DNA of 64,000 nt from Halopelagius longus (GTDB lineage: Archaea > Halobacteriota > Halobacteria > Halobacteriales > Haloferacaceae). The notes below the pieces were generated by a model. The model had not been told where the DNA came from, did not search any database, and was given only the letters and a program-made list of their open reading frames with translations. How positions within the stretch are numbered: position 1 is the stretch's first letter; every line of letters begins with the position of its first letter. The stretch is from assembly GCF_900100875.1 (NCBI RefSeq), contig NZ_FNKQ01000002.1, positions 914,395 to 978,394 of the forward strand, given 5' to 3'. This document shows, one piece after another, positions 44,762 through 53,906 of this stretch. The position numbers and the translations under genes are program-made.

Positions 44762-46192
44762 TTATCCGAGACTACCCTCCATCTCCAGTTCGACCAAGCG
44801 GTTGAGTTCGACCGCGTACTCGATGGGCAGTTCCTCCGTGATGGGCTCGATGAAGCCCGAGACGATCATCTGCTTCGCGTCGTCGTCGTCCAGACCGCGC
44901 GACTGGAGGTAGAACACGTCCTCGTCGCCGATCTTGCCGACGGTCGCCTCGTGGGCGACGTCTACCTGACTCTCGTTGATCTCCATGTACGGCATCGTGT
45001 CCGAGGTGGACTCGTTGTCGAACATCAGCGCGTCGCACTCCACTGCGGTCGAGGAGTTGCGCGCGCCATCGCTGATGTGGACGAGGCCGCGGTAGTTCGT
45101 GCGGCCGCCGTCCTTCGAGATGGACTTCGACTCGATGGTCGACTTCGTCTCGGGGGCGTTGTGGTACACCTTCGCGCCGGTGTCGATGTTCTGGCCCTCG
45201 CCCGCGAAGGCGATGGTGATGTGGTTGTCGGAGGCGCCGCGACCCTTCAGGATGGACGCGGGGTAGAGCATGGTGGCCTTCGAGCCCATCGAGCCCGAAA
45301 TCCACTCCATGCGGCCGCCCTTCTCGACGATGGCGCGCTTGGTGTTGAGGTTGTACGTGTTCTTCGACCAGTTCTGGACGGTCGAGTACTGGACGTGAGC
45401 GTCCTCGCCGACGAACACCTCGACGCCGCCGGAGTGGAGGTTGAACGCCGAGTACTTCGGGGCCGAACAGCCCTCGATGTAGTGGACCTCCGAGCCTTCC
45501 TCTGCGACGATGAGGGTGTGCTCGAACTGGCCCATGCCCTCGGAGTTCATGCGGAAGTACGCCTGAACGGGCATGTCGACCGTGGTGTCCTCGGGGACGT
45601 AGACGAACGACCCGCCGGACCAGATGGCGCCGTGGAGCGCGGCGAACTTGTTGTCGCTCGGCGGGACGCACTTCGTCATGAAGTACTCCTTGACGATGTC
45701 GGGGTGCTCCTGCACCGCCTCGTCCATGTTCATGAAGATGACGCCCTTCTCCTCCCAGCGCTCCTGCATGTTCTGGTAGACGACTTCGGATTCGTACTGA
45801 GCGCCGACGCCGGAGAGGGCGTTCTTCTCCGCTTCCGGGATGCCGAGCTTGTCGAAGGTGTCCTTGATCTCGTCCGGCAGGTCCGTCCAGTCGTCGACGC
45901 TCCCGCGCGTCTCGACGTCCGGTCGGATGTAGGGGACGATCTCGTTTACGTCGACTTCCGAGAGGTCGGGCTGGCCGGGCCAGCCGGTCGGCATCGGCAT
46001 CTCCTGGAACTGCTTCAGCGCGCGGAGGCGCCGCTGCAGCATCCACTCGGGCTCGTCTTTGTCCTCGGAGATGACCCTGATGGTCTCCTCCGTGAGACCC
46101 TTCTCGGCTTGGAAGGAGGACTTCTGCTCCTTCTTGAACTCGAATCGAGCCTCGGTGTCAGTCTCTTTTAGGTGGTCTTGATCTGAACTCAT
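44762..46192 (-). CDS. sufB: Fe-S cluster assembly protein SufB
   Basis: A 476-residue core scaffold of the SUF complex. Signatures: EDKDEPEWMLQRRLRALKQF near the N-terminus, PPSDNKFAALHGAIWSGGSFVYVPE, IEGCSAPKYSAFNLHSGGVEV, NTKRAIVEKGGRMEWISGSMGSKATMLYPA, FAGEGQNIDTGAKVYHNAPET and SRGLDDDDAKQMIVSGFIEPI. Length is normal for archaeal SufB. A typical SufB Cys is seen in EGCSAP. No SufSE desulfurase is adjacent, so sulfur supply must be encoded elsewhere. Confidence 0.96.
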   Translation of the reverse strand: MSSDQDHLKETDTEARFEFKKEQKSSFQAEKGLTEETIRVISEDKDEPEWMLQRRLRALKQFQEMPMPTGWPGQPDLSEVDVNEIVPYIRPDVETRGSVDDWTDLPDEIKDTFDKLGIPEAEKNALSGVGAQYESEVVYQNMQERWEEKGVIFMNMDEAVQEHPDIVKEYFMTKCVPPSDNKFAALHGAIWSGGSFVYVPEDTTVDMPVQAYFRMNSEGMGQFEHTLIVAEEGSEVHYIEGCSAPKYSAFNLHSGGVEVFVGEDAHVQYSTVQNWSKNTYNLNTKRAIVEKGGRMEWISGSMGSKATMLYPASILKGRGASDNHITIAFAGEGQNIDTGAKVYHNAPETKSTIESKSISKDGGRTNYRGLVHISDGARNSSTAVECDALMFDNESTSDTMPYMEINESQVDVAHEATVGKIGDEDVFYLQSRGLDDDDAKQMIVSGFIEPITEELPIEYAVELNRLVELEMEGSLG

Positions 46193-46223
46193 ATTCTTAG
46201 TAGTACCTTGGTGTCTGGCCTTA

Positions 46224-47138
46224 TCAGGCTGTCCCGTACACTTCCTCGCGGACCCAGTCGTACCCCTTGTCTTCGAGCTGCTCTGCGAGGTCAGCGCCGC
46301 CGGATTTCACGACTTCGCCGTCCAGCATGATGTGGACGTGGTCGGGTTCGACGTAGTCGAGGATGCGCTGGTAGTGGGTGATCTGCAGGATGCCGGTGCC
46401 CTGCTCGTCGCGGAGGGCGTTGATGCCCTTCGAGACGTCCTGCAGGCGGTCGATGTCGAGACCGGAGTCGATCTCGTCGAGGACCGCCAGCGACGGTTCG
46501 AGGATGGCGGCCTGAAGCACCTCGTTCTGCTTCTTCTCGCCGCCGGAGAAGCCCGCGTTGAGGTACCGCTGCATGAACTTCTCGTCCATGTCGAGCAGTT
46601 CCATCTTCTCTTTCAGGATCTGCTGGAACTCCGCGACGCCGACTTCGCCCTCGTCCGCGGGGCCTTCCATCGGGGACGTCTCGTAGCCCTCGTCTTCTTC
46701 TTCTTCCGCTTCGGCCTCGTCTTCGTCCTCGAACAGCTCCTCGCGCTCCTCTATCTTCGCGTTGAGCGCCGTCCGCAGGAAGTTCGTCATCGTGACGCCC
46801 TCGATTTCGGCGGGGTACTGGAAGCCGAGGAAGATACCGAGCGCCGCGCGCTCGTTCGGTTCCAGTTCGAGGAGACTCCACGTCTGTTTGTCCTCGGGGA
46901 TATCGAAGTCCTCGCCGAACTCGTCTTCGCTGAGATGGAGAAGAATCTCGCCCTCGGTCACCTCGTAGGCCGGGTGACCCGCGATGATCTTCGCGGTCGT
47001 CGACTTCCCGGACCCGTTGGGACCCATGAGTGCGTGGATCTCGCCGGAGTTGACTTCAAGGTCGACACCACGAAGGATTTGCTCGCCGTCCTCCTCCGCG
47101 ACGCGCGCGTGGAGGTTCTTGATTTCCAGTGTTGCCAT
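46224..47138 (-). CDS. sufC: Fe-S assembly ATPase SufC (with acidic insertion)
   Basis: 304 residues against about 250 in bacteria. ABC ATPase motifs: Walker A GPNGSGKST (39-47), signature FSGGEKKQNEVLQ (about 197-209), and Walker B LAVLDEIDSGLDID (217-230). Additional sequence lies at about 131-166 (EREELFEDEDEAEAEEEEDE and on), a very acidic stretch between Q-loop and signature helices. SufC drives conformational change of SufBD. First gene of sufCBD; the ATG at 47138 is preceded on its strand by a TATA-like GCATTATGGG near 47182-47191. Confidence 0.95.
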   Translation of the reverse strand: MATLEIKNLHARVAEEDGEQILRGVDLEVNSGEIHALMGPNGSGKSTTAKIIAGHPAYEVTEGEILLHLSEDEFGEDFDIPEDKQTWSLLELEPNERAALGIFLGFQYPAEIEGVTMTNFLRTALNAKIEEREELFEDEDEAEAEEEEDEGYETSPMEGPADEGEVGVAEFQQILKEKMELLDMDEKFMQRYLNAGFSGGEKKQNEVLQAAILEPSLAVLDEIDSGLDIDRLQDVSKGINALRDEQGTGILQITHYQRILDYVEPDHVHIMLDGEVVKSGGADLAEQLEDKGYDWVREEVYGTA

Positions 47139-47332
47139 TGTTGTCTCGTTGCCTCGTACTGAAACGTGGGCTAGTGCGACCCATAATGCTTACGGATTCA
47201 CAGCAGACGCTTTGTCCGAGAGAAAATTAATTTGCGTTTCGGGAAAGCGAACGCGAGAGCGGAGTCGTTCGTCTCGGGCGTTACGGACCGGGAAGAAGTC
47301 CGCTCGTCGGCCGTCTCACACGCTCTGCGTCG

Positions 47333-50047
47333 TCACGTGAAGCTTCCGAGACCGGTCTGTTGCTGGCCGGACTTCACTTCGTCCCACGACATCCCGAGCG
47401 CTTCGATGATGCGCGCGATGGGTCCCTTCAGCGTCTTGTCGAGCATCTTGTCCCAGTCCACCTCGAACTCCTCGGGGACTTGGTCCTCGTACTCGAAGCA
47501 GATGACGTCCGGGTCGCGCTTGAACTCCTTGTACAGGTCGTCCGCCTGCGGGTCGAACCGCCCTTCGGACTCCATCTCCCTGAAGAAGGAGGGGTGGACC
47601 TTCCGGAGGTACAGACGCTTCGGCTTCGACCCGCGGTCGAAGTTCGTCCCGAGGAGCAGATTCGCGTACTGGGCGCCGCGAACCTGCGCCGTCGCGGTGT
47701 CGTACGCTTCGAGGCGTTTCCCGATGCCGCCGGGGATGCCCACCTCGTCCAGCGGTAAGTTCCCCTTCTGGAAGTCCTCGATGACGTCGTGGACGTAGTC
47801 TTTGATGACGTCGTTGTCCTCGCCGTAGACGATCATCTCGATGACCCGCTTTTGAACCTCCTTCGTGATGGGGGCGATGTCGGAGCGCTTGTACTCGAAG
47901 CCGGTGATGTCGATGTCGTCTACGTCCTTGCCCTCCTTCCAGACGATGTGACCCGCGTAGCGTTTCTTCTTGCCCGCTTGGAAGAACCGGCGGTAGAGTT
48001 TCTCGAACTCGATCTGGAAGCGGTGCTCCTCCGCGCCGAGTTCCTCGCTGGCGAAGTCGTCGTAGGCGCCGTTGATTCGCTCCTCTATCTCGAAGGACTG
48101 CTCTATGGCCTCCTCCTTCGAGACGCCCGGACCGAGTTCGAGCATCACGGAGTCGGTGTCGCCGTAGGCGACTTCGTAGCCCATCTCGTCGGCCTTCCTG
48201 TCGGTGAAGTTGATGACCTCGCGGCCGGTGGCGGTCACCGCCGCGCCCATCTCCTTGTCGTACAGGCGGAAGCGGTCCCACCCGAGGACGCCGTACAGCG
48301 AGTTCATGATGACCTTCACCGCCGCCTGCTGGCGGTCGAACTGCTCGTACGCCGAGGAGTCGGGGTCGTGGTCGTTGCGGCGGCGTTTCTTCTCCTCGCG
48401 TTCCGCGAGGAGTTCGTCCACCATCTCCCGGATGATGCCGTCCGGTTCCTTCCGGAAGTGCGTTCCGTTGGGCGCGCGGAACGTCTCGCCGTCGTACGAC
48501 TCGGGGTCGACCTTCGTCTCCGGCGACGCGTTGATGGTCACCATGCACATCGGGTACAGCGACTTCAGGTCGAGGACCGTGACGTTCTCCTTGACGCCCG
48601 TGATGGGGTCGAAGACGGCCCCGCCCTCGTACTCTTCGGACTCCTGTTGCCCCTTCGAGGGGAGGGCGAACTCGCCGTGGACCTTGTGCAGGACGTAGAT
48701 GTCGACGGTGTCGCCCGGCGTCGGCGCGTCTTCGAGTTTACAGCCGACGAACGTCCGCACCTCGTCCCAGAAGGCGATTATCTCCTGTTTGCGGTCTATC
48801 TCGACGCAGAGTTCCACGTCGCGAACGTTGTACTCTAACAGTCGCTGGGGGTCCTGTTCCCACAGGTCGCCGATGCTGCCGGAGTACCGTTCCTTCCCCA
48901 CGTCGAGTTCGAGTTCGCCCACCGCGTCCAAGCGGTACGACTCCAGTTCGGTGAACTGCGTGCGCTTGTAGGCGTACAGCAGGTCGAAGACGACGCGGCC
49001 CTTCACGTCGGGGCCGCCCCACCCGCTTCGCCACACCTCGCCGAGGCGGGAGAGTCGGTCCGGGTCGAGGTCGTAGTCTGAAGTAGGGTCCACCGCCTCC
49101 ATCCGGTCGAGGAAGTACGGCATGTCGAAGTCCTCGAAGTTCCACCCCGTCAGCACGTCGGGGTCGGTCTCCTCGATGTACGCGACGAACTCGTGGAGCA
49201 TCTCGTCCTCGCGGTCGTACGCGCGTATCTCCACGTCGGTGTCGTCTTGGAGGGGTTCGTAGTCGCCGAGGCCAGTCGGGGACTCGACGCCGTCGCCCGC
49301 CTCCGGCGCGTTGTACAACCACGCGATGTACTCGTCGCGGTAGTTGTCGTGGGAGGTGAGACAGACGATGGGCTCTTCGCCCTCCTCGGGGAACCCCGAC
49401 CGGTCGTCCACCTCGATGTCGAACGTGTTCACCCGCAGGTCGGCGTCGACGTCGGCGGGTTCTACCTCGTCGTGCGGAACCTGAATCGTCCCGTCGTCGA
49501 GTTCCCGCGCGGGGACGCGGACGCCGCTTCGGATGTCCTTGTCGATGAGGAGGCGGTTCGGGAAGAGGATGTCCGCCTCGAAGTGCTCGAACTCGTCGCG
49601 TATCTGCCCCACGTCGCGGGGCGTCCGAGTGCAGATTTTCGTGAGTTCTTCGCCGCGGATGCTCTCGTACCCCTCTTCGGTCCGCGTGATGACGCTCTTG
49701 TCGAGTTTGTCGTCCGAGAGCGTCTCCGTGGGCGCGTAGAAGTACGGTTCGAAGCCGAGTACCCGGACGTGCTTGGTCTCGTTCTCCGGCGTGCGACCGA
49801 AGACGTGGACGACGGGGTACTCGGTGCGACCGGAGCCTTCGACGGTGTAGTCGACCTGCGTGACCGCGAGTTCGACCGTCTCGTCGTCGTGGTCGGGGAA
49901 CTTGATGTCCTCGGCGTCGATGACCTCCGAGACGTGTTGGCCCGTCTCGCCCGCGACCCACGCGGCCTCCTCGTCGGGGCGCGCGTCGCCGTCGTCGGCG
50001 TCGGTCCCACCCCCGCCGAAGTCGTCCGTGAGCCCTGCCTGTTTCAT
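47333..50047 (-). CDS. polB: DNA polymerase B (archaeal replicative PolB)
   Basis: 904 residues from ATG 50047 (MKQAGLTDDFGGGG). Family B layout: 3'-5' exonuclease motifs ExoI FDIE (209-212), ExoII NFEDFD (about 303) and ExoIII YNVRD (406-410); polymerase motif A DLKSLYPM (493-500), motif B KVIMNSLYG (578-586) and motif C YGDTDS (628-633). The C-terminal end KSGQQQTGLGSFT looks like a PCNA-interacting (PIP) peptide. The usual haloarchaeal intein sites in motifs A to C are uninterrupted. The acidic N-terminal extension is variable. A longer upstream frame to 50263 has no conserved sequence. Confidence 0.97.
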   Translation of the reverse strand: MKQAGLTDDFGGGGTDADDGDARPDEEAAWVAGETGQHVSEVIDAEDIKFPDHDDETVELAVTQVDYTVEGSGRTEYPVVHVFGRTPENETKHVRVLGFEPYFYAPTETLSDDKLDKSVITRTEEGYESIRGEELTKICTRTPRDVGQIRDEFEHFEADILFPNRLLIDKDIRSGVRVPARELDDGTIQVPHDEVEPADVDADLRVNTFDIEVDDRSGFPEEGEEPIVCLTSHDNYRDEYIAWLYNAPEAGDGVESPTGLGDYEPLQDDTDVEIRAYDREDEMLHEFVAYIEETDPDVLTGWNFEDFDMPYFLDRMEAVDPTSDYDLDPDRLSRLGEVWRSGWGGPDVKGRVVFDLLYAYKRTQFTELESYRLDAVGELELDVGKERYSGSIGDLWEQDPQRLLEYNVRDVELCVEIDRKQEIIAFWDEVRTFVGCKLEDAPTPGDTVDIYVLHKVHGEFALPSKGQQESEEYEGGAVFDPITGVKENVTVLDLKSLYPMCMVTINASPETKVDPESYDGETFRAPNGTHFRKEPDGIIREMVDELLAEREEKKRRRNDHDPDSSAYEQFDRQQAAVKVIMNSLYGVLGWDRFRLYDKEMGAAVTATGREVINFTDRKADEMGYEVAYGDTDSVMLELGPGVSKEEAIEQSFEIEERINGAYDDFASEELGAEEHRFQIEFEKLYRRFFQAGKKKRYAGHIVWKEGKDVDDIDITGFEYKRSDIAPITKEVQKRVIEMIVYGEDNDVIKDYVHDVIEDFQKGNLPLDEVGIPGGIGKRLEAYDTATAQVRGAQYANLLLGTNFDRGSKPKRLYLRKVHPSFFREMESEGRFDPQADDLYKEFKRDPDVICFEYEDQVPEEFEVDWDKMLDKTLKGPIARIIEALGMSWDEVKSGQQQTGLGSFT

Positions 50048-50125
50048 GCGCGTTCCTTCGACGTTACGGGCTAAAAACCTCGGCTTTTCGCCGGACGACG
50101 GTCGGAGTCGACCGACGGGCGCGGC

Positions 50126-50137
50126 GGCGCGCGCGCC
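50126..50137. repeat. Alternating GC palindrome GGCGCGCGCGCC
   Basis: A 12-bp self-complementary alternating CG run in the polB leader/promoter gap, potentially Z-forming under supercoiling. It may be only a by-product of base composition. Confidence 0.3.
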
Positions 50138-50279
50138 CGGAGGAGACGCGCGCCGAGCGGCCACCGATGGCCGAAAGCGAGGAGTATACGGCCCGAAGCG
50201 CCCGAATACCTGAACCGAGCCGACGAGTCGTCTAGACGCAAAACATATACCGTGGCATGACATACCATGGGTTAGAACG

Positions 50280-50468
50280 ATGGCCGACCACGCAGATTCC
50301 GAGCGGACGAATCGGTCGCAGGCCGCCGCGGCGCGGTCCGGCGAGACGAACGGACTCGGCGGCGTCGAGTCCTACGAGGTGGACGGCGGGGTGGTCTTCT
50401 ACGATCCCCAGAATCCGCTCGCGTGGGTCGAAACGTCGGAGACGTACGAACTGAAAGACTGTCTGTGA
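50280..50468 (+). CDS. Small conserved haloarchaeal protein (DUF7331-like)
   Basis: A 62-residue protein, MADHADSERTNRSQAAAARS followed by a conserved-looking C-terminal half that reads YEVDGGVVFYDPQNPLAWVE. It has no membrane segment and no metal motif. The VDGGVVFYDxxNPxAW core matches a small haloarchaeal family that I recall as DUF7331. A TATA-like ACATATAC lies at about 50242-50249, about 30 bp before the ATG, so the mRNA may be leaderless. Confidence 0.75.
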   Translation: MADHADSERTNRSQAAAARSGETNGLGGVESYEVDGGVVFYDPQNPLAWVETSETYELKDCL

Positions 50469-50673
50469 ACTCCCGTCGGGGTCGCACTCGCTAGGGACGC
50501 GACTCCGACGGACGCCTTTTTCCGCACCGCCGGGCTCCGTCTCCGAGCACTCGCGACGCAACTCGGGGTGACTCGGACGCCGCCGACTCGCCGGCAGAAA
50601 CGTTGCCGTCGCCGCCGACGGACGACGAGCGCCGGGCGGAACCCCTTTCCGCGGGTCGCCCCTCCGTTCGACC

Positions 50674-51195
50674 ATGCAGACGGTTCGTGACGACGCCGGG
50701 AAGCGCTACCTCCTCGTGAAACGGTCCGGCGAGTCCAGCCGCGTTCGGGATCCCGAGACCGGCACGGAGCAGTACCGCTCGAACGACGAACTCACGTTCG
50801 AGGGGGTGTCTCCGCTGGTCACCGCCGCCGGCGCGGTTCCCGACTCCGTCCGGCGCGTCCTGAGTGCGACGCACGACGACCGCTCGCTCGGACTCCTCGT
50901 GGAAGTCACAGACCGCGGTCCGCTCTCGGTCGTTGAACTCCTCGACGCCTACGACCTCTGTGAGTCCGACCTCCACGGCCTCCTCGGAGAACTCCGCGCC
51001 GCCGACCTCCTGACGGAAACGCGCGTCCACGGCGAACGGGGGTACGACGCGACGGAGACGGCGCGGGACGCCGTGTCCCGCCTCCGTTCGACGGCGGACG
51101 GTCCGGGAACGACCGGCGACGACGGCGGGCGGCGCAGGTTCGACGGGGAGACGACCGAGGCCAAGACGACCGAAGCCGAGAGAGAAGAGGAGTGA
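50674..51195 (+). CDS. Haloarchaeal winged-helix-like protein (DUF7346-like)
   Basis: A 173-residue soluble protein, MQTVRDDAGKRYLLVKRSGES. The N-terminal half contains beta strands (RYLLVKRS, RVRDPETGTEQYR). The middle, SLGLLVEVTDRGPLSVVELLDAYDLCESDLHGLLGELRAADLL, has the helix-turn-helix rhythm of a winged helix (about 85-140). The tail is charged and of low complexity. It is convergent with rad50, 26 bp apart. Probable DNA-binding protein; no target is suggested. Confidence 0.7.
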   Translation: MQTVRDDAGKRYLLVKRSGESSRVRDPETGTEQYRSNDELTFEGVSPLVTAAGAVPDSVRRVLSATHDDRSLGLLVEVTDRGPLSVVELLDAYDLCESDLHGLLGELRAADLLTETRVHGERGYDATETARDAVSRLRSTADGPGTTGDDGGRRRFDGETTEAKTTEAEREEE

Positions 51196-51221
51196 GCGAT
51201 TCGAGGCGGGACGGCGGCCGT

Positions 51222-53906
51222 TCAGTCGTCGGCGAGTGAGGCGGCGGCCGCGAGGTCGGCGGCGTCCTCGTGGCGGACGGACGACCGGTTCGTCGTCGGG
51301 TTCTTCTCGACGGTGACGAGTTCGTCCGCGGCCCCGACGAGTTCGTCGTCGTGGCTGACGATGATTATCTGGCGGACGCCCAGTCCGCGCATCTCCCCGA
51401 CGAGGTCCACGAGGCGCGAGACGTGCCCCGAGTCGAGGAACACCGTCGGTTCGTCGAGGATGAGAGGCGGCATCGGCGCGGCCCCCTCGATACCCTCGGC
51501 GAGCAGTCGGTAGATGGCGCACCGAAGCGAGAGGTTGAACAGGGCGCGTTCGCCGCCCGATAACTGTTCGGGGTCGAGTGCGGTGCCGTCCTTCTGGAAG
51601 ACGGTAAGTTCGTACTCGCCGTCGAGGCGGATGCGCGAGTAGGCGTCGTTGCCGTAGACGAGGTCGAACGTCTCGTTCAGCATGCGTTCGAGGCTCTCGA
51701 CGTTCCGGCGGCGAAGTTCGGCCCGGAGGTCGCCGTACATCGCCTCTAACTCCTCGGTCTCCTCGTGGAGCGATTCGAGGGCGTCGACGCGTTCGGCCAA
51801 CTCCGCGCGGTCCTCGCGCAGTTCCTCCAACTGCTTCAGTTCGCCCTTGACGCCGCCGATGTCGTTCTGCAGGCCGTCGCGCGTCTCGCGCAGTTCCTCC
51901 AGTTTCACCTCGACTTTCTCCAGATACTCCTCGGCGTCGTCCCGTTTCTGCTCCGCCTCCGCGACCTTCTCCTCGTCGACCTTCTCCGCGAGTTCGCGCC
52001 GGCGCTCTCGCTTCTCGGCGAGGAACTCCCGGCGTTCGTCGTTCCGGTCGGCGATGTCCTCGCGGCGTTCGCGGAGGCGTTCGACCCGTTCCTCGGCGTC
52101 GGACCGCCGCTCCCGGAGGTCCTCCACCGCGTCGAGTCGCTCCCGTTCGGCGTCGATTTCGTCCAACTCCGATTCCAGCTCCGACACCGTCTCTCCGACC
52201 TCGGCGGCGGCCTCCGCCTGCGTCTCCGCCGCCTCGCGTTTCTCCTCGGCCTCGGCGTCGAGTTCCTCGGCGCGTTCGCGCTTCGACTCGGCCTCTTCGC
52301 GCTTCGACTCCACTTTCTCGCGCGCGTCGGCGATGCGCTCCTCGAACAGCTCCCGGTTGCGGCGGAGCTCCTCGATGCGGTTCTCCGTCTCCACGAGGCG
52401 TTCGGCCGCCTCGACCCGGTCCCGGAGCGACTCCCTGCGTTCGCGGAGGGTTTCCAGTTCCGCCTCTAACTCCTCGATTCGATCCTCGTACTCCTCGACG
52501 GAGTCCACGTGCGGGGAGTCCTCGACGGGTTGGCCGCACTCGGGGCACTTCCCGGCGTCCAGCAGTTCCTCGGCGTCGGCGAGTCGTTCGCGGACCGACT
52601 CCAGTTCGGCCTTCGCGTCCGCCACGTCGTCGCGCACGGCGTCGAGCTCCTCCCGAACCGACTCCCTGTGGTCCGCCGCCTCGCCGACCGAGACGGGGGC
52701 GTCGTCGAACCGGGTCGAGAGGTCGTCGAGTTCCGACTCCAGTTCGTCGAGGTTCGACTCCCGGTCTTCGAGTTCGGCGCCGGCCTCCTCGGCCTCGGCG
52801 TCGAGTTCCTCGGCCCGACTCCGTTTCTCCGCGGCGCGCGAGTCGAACTCCTCGGCTCGTTCCGCCAGCTTCTCTGCCTGATTCGAGAGCATCGTCTCCC
52901 GCTTCCGCGTCTCGGTCAACTCCTCGCGTACCTCGTCTTCGCGCGCGCGCAATTCGTCGCGGCGGGTCTCGACCGCCTCCCCGTCGGCGGCGTCCAGTCC
53001 GGCGGCCTCGCGTCGCTCCTCTATCTTCGACTCCAGCGTCTCGATGCGCTCGGTGGCGTCTCGCACGTCCTCGCGCAGGTCCTCTCGGGTCCGTTCGTCG
53101 GCCGCGATGGACTCCCGGAGGTCCTCGATGTCGGATTCGAGCGAATCGAGCTTCTCGCGCCGTTCCTCGTACTCCGAGAGGATGCGGTCGTTCTCCTCGT
53201 ACGTCTCGCGGGCGCGTTCGCGGTTCTCCTCGAAACGCTCGATTTCGGATTCGACTTCCGACAGCTCCGTCTCCAACTCGTTCAGTCGGTCGTGGAGTCC
53301 GGCCTCCTCTTTGGCCTCGATCTGGGAGTCCAGCTTCGAGAGCGCGCCGCGCTTCTCGCCGAGGACGTCCTCGATGCCGAGGCGCGCCTGCCCGGCGCGT
53401 TCGCGGTACTCCTCCAGCTTCCCGAGTTGGAGGAGGTCGTCTATCATATCCTGCCGTTGGGCCGGCGTCGCGTTGATGAGCTTGTTCACCTCGCCCTGCC
53501 GGACGTACGCGCAGTTGACGAACGCCTCCGCGTCCATCCGAAGCAAGGAGGTGACGAACGAACGTACGTCGCGCGCGCCGTCCGCCTCGACGCCGGGGCC
53601 GTCGAGCGTGCACGTCGCGGTCTGCACCCGGTCGCCGGACCGGCGCAGACGGCGTTCGACGTGGTACTCCTCGCCGTCGTGGGTGAACCACAGTTCGATC
53701 TCCGTCTCGTCCTCGCCTGTCGTCATGACGTCGCCGAGATTCTCGTCGAGGGCGTGCGCGCCGTAGAGGGCGAAGAAACACGCCTCCAAGAGCGAGGACT
53801 TCCCGCTCCCGTTCAACCCGTGGATGACCGTGACGCCGTCGGCCAACTGCAGGTCGGTGTCGTCGTACGGCTTGAAGTTCCGCAGTTTGATTCGGTCGAA
53901 GCGCAT
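51222..53906 (-). CDS. rad50: DNA double-strand-break repair ATPase Rad50
   Basis: 894 residues. N-terminal ATPase half with Walker [15 protein letters not shown] (from residue 29) and Q-loop [11 protein letters not shown]. Long coiled coils are broken by a zinc hook CPECGQP (454-460). C-terminal half has signature [19 protein letters not shown] and Walker [17 protein letters not shown]. The D-loop and H-loop [10 protein letters not shown] follow. Rad50 forms a dimer with Mre11 to process DNA ends. The ATG at 53906 abuts the mre11 stop. Coils are Glu/Arg-rich and on the short side for Rad50, as usual in haloarchaea. Confidence 0.96.
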   Translation of the reverse strand: MRFDRIKLRNFKPYDDTDLQLADGVTVIHGLNGSGKSSLLEACFFALYGAHALDENLGDVMTTGEDETEIELWFTHDGEEYHVERRLRRSGDRVQTATCTLDGPGVEADGARDVRSFVTSLLRMDAEAFVNCAYVRQGEVNKLINATPAQRQDMIDDLLQLGKLEEYRERAGQARLGIEDVLGEKRGALSKLDSQIEAKEEAGLHDRLNELETELSEVESEIERFEENRERARETYEENDRILSEYEERREKLDSLESDIEDLRESIAADERTREDLREDVRDATERIETLESKIEERREAAGLDAADGEAVETRRDELRAREDEVREELTETRKRETMLSNQAEKLAERAEEFDSRAAEKRSRAEELDAEAEEAGAELEDRESNLDELESELDDLSTRFDDAPVSVGEAADHRESVREELDAVRDDVADAKAELESVRERLADAEELLDAGKCPECGQPVEDSPHVDSVEEYEDRIEELEAELETLRERRESLRDRVEAAERLVETENRIEELRRNRELFEERIADAREKVESKREEAESKRERAEELDAEAEEKREAAETQAEAAAEVGETVSELESELDEIDAERERLDAVEDLRERRSDAEERVERLRERREDIADRNDERREFLAEKRERRRELAEKVDEEKVAEAEQKRDDAEEYLEKVEVKLEELRETRDGLQNDIGGVKGELKQLEELREDRAELAERVDALESLHEETEELEAMYGDLRAELRRRNVESLERMLNETFDLVYGNDAYSRIRLDGEYELTVFQKDGTALDPEQLSGGERALFNLSLRCAIYRLLAEGIEGAAPMPPLILDEPTVFLDSGHVSRLVDLVGEMRGLGVRQIIIVSHDDELVGAADELVTVEKNPTTNRSSVRHEDAADLAAAASLADD

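Noticed and set aside
47333..50047. Possible intein in polB
   Set aside because: Motifs A, B and C are contiguous and the protein has normal length, so no intein is present.
50491..53781. 1096-codon Arg-rich frame in the same region as rad50
   Set aside because: Composition is Arg/Gly-dominated with no domain signatures; rad50 is unambiguous in the other frame of that strand.
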